From positions 1 to 13,865 of the forward strand of contig CALYQE010000044.1 in assembly GCA_945281075.1 (NCBI GenBank): DNA of 13,865 nt, read 5' to 3'. Origin of the DNA: an uncultured Lactobacillus sp. (GTDB taxonomy: Bacteria > Bacillota > Bacilli > Lactobacillales > Lactobacillaceae). The translations under genes were made by a program, and so were the position numbers. Shown in pieces: positions 13,539 through 13,865 of this stretch. The notes below the pieces were generated by a model. The model was not told the origin of the DNA and searched no databases. It saw only the letters and a program-made list of their open reading frames with translations. Numbering within the stretch: position 1 is the stretch's first letter; the number at the start of each line of letters is the position of its first letter.

Positions 13539-13865
13539 ATGAAAGACATTTATGTAATTGCGGCCAAGAGAACGCCTTTTGGCCGTTATCGCGGCTTATG
13601 GAATGATCAAGCTTCCATTGGTTTAGGCAAGATGGCCTTAAAAGAAACCTTAAAGAGCATTGGTCTTGCAGCCACAGAACTTGACGCACTGCTAATGGGC
13701 AATGTTTTAAGTGCTAATTTAGGTCAAAATATGGCCAGACAGGTTGCCTTAGGTGCGGGCATGAAAACTACCAGCAGCTGCGTTACCATTAATGAAGTAT
13801 GCGGCTCAAGCTTGAAGGCAATGCGTTTGGCCCAAGGTCAAATGGAATTAGGCGACTTTGAACTG
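13539..13865 (+). CDS. acetyl-CoA C-acetyltransferase (thiolase), 3' end outside window
   Basis: The first 109 codons of a thiolase are present and the gene runs off the window. It begins IYVIAAKRTPFGRYRG, the standard thiolase start. The nucleophilic cysteine is C88 in NEVCGSS, where most thiolases have VCGSG. The MGNVL and GQNMARQVAL segments also fit. Two acetyl-CoA are condensed to acetoacetyl-CoA, which in lactobacilli is the first step of the mevalonate route to isoprenoids. HMG-CoA reductase and synthase genes are expected downstream but cannot be seen. AGGAGA at 13525-13530 supports the ATG. A possible -10 TATGAT is at 13500-13505. Confidence 0.93.
   Translation, partial: MKDIYVIAAKRTPFGRYRGLWNDQASIGLGKMALKETLKSIGLAATELDALLMGNVLSANLGQNMARQVALGAGMKTTSSCVTINEVCGSSLKAMRLAQGQMELGDFEL

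Overview
The window looks like a chromosomal segment of a Lactobacillus-type lactic acid bacterium (Bacillota, probably the acidophilus/delbrueckii lineage). The grounds are a fairly AT-rich composition with strong Shine-Dalgarno sites, a T-box leader, a D-2-hydroxyacid dehydrogenase resembling the D-hydroxyisocaproate dehydrogenases of this group, single-domain PTS proteins, and the start of a thiolase gene of the kind that feeds the mevalonate pathway. No transposase, integrase, phage gene, CRISPR array or rRNA is visible. Species assignment is inference.

Left part (1-3152): a T-box riboswitch whose specifier reads as AUG (Met) precedes a metal-dependent amidohydrolase of the imidazolonepropionase/Xaa-Pro-dipeptidase-like group. 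A compact terminator/promoter junction then leads to a small pyridoxamine-phosphate-oxidase-fold protein, followed by a D-2-hydroxyacid dehydrogenase with its own terminator.

Middle (3199-6502): a tightly coupled three-gene operon (1-nt and 4-nt overlaps) encodes a membrane-anchored GH25-like protein with degraded catalytic acids, a DEAD-box RNA helicase with a lysine-rich tail, and an orphan PTS EIIC permease in which the usual conserved His appears as Asn. A tRNA-Arg(CCU) with its own terminator follows.

Minus-strand block (6695-8308): a DUF2188 protein, a stand-alone EIIA-Glc-type PTS protein and a small two-helix membrane protein, each with a terminator. The last of these is divergent from wecB across a 14-bp palindrome.

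Right part (8408-13865): wecB (UDP-GlcNAc 2-epimerase) converges on a flavodoxin-gtrA pair on the minus strand. A perfect 9-bp inverted repeat lies between the divergent flavodoxin and map promoters. map is followed by a YihY/BrkB-family membrane protein gene, then galU, then a thiolase gene cut off by the window end. wecB, gtrA and galU all point to supply or transport of sugar precursors for cell-surface polysaccharides. The remaining genes are housekeeping or general metabolism.

I did not find a clearly new multi-gene system. The observations most worth a second look are the Met T-box in front of an amidohydrolase, the GH25-like/helicase/EIIC operon with two apparently degraded active sites, and the palindromes at the two divergent promoter regions.
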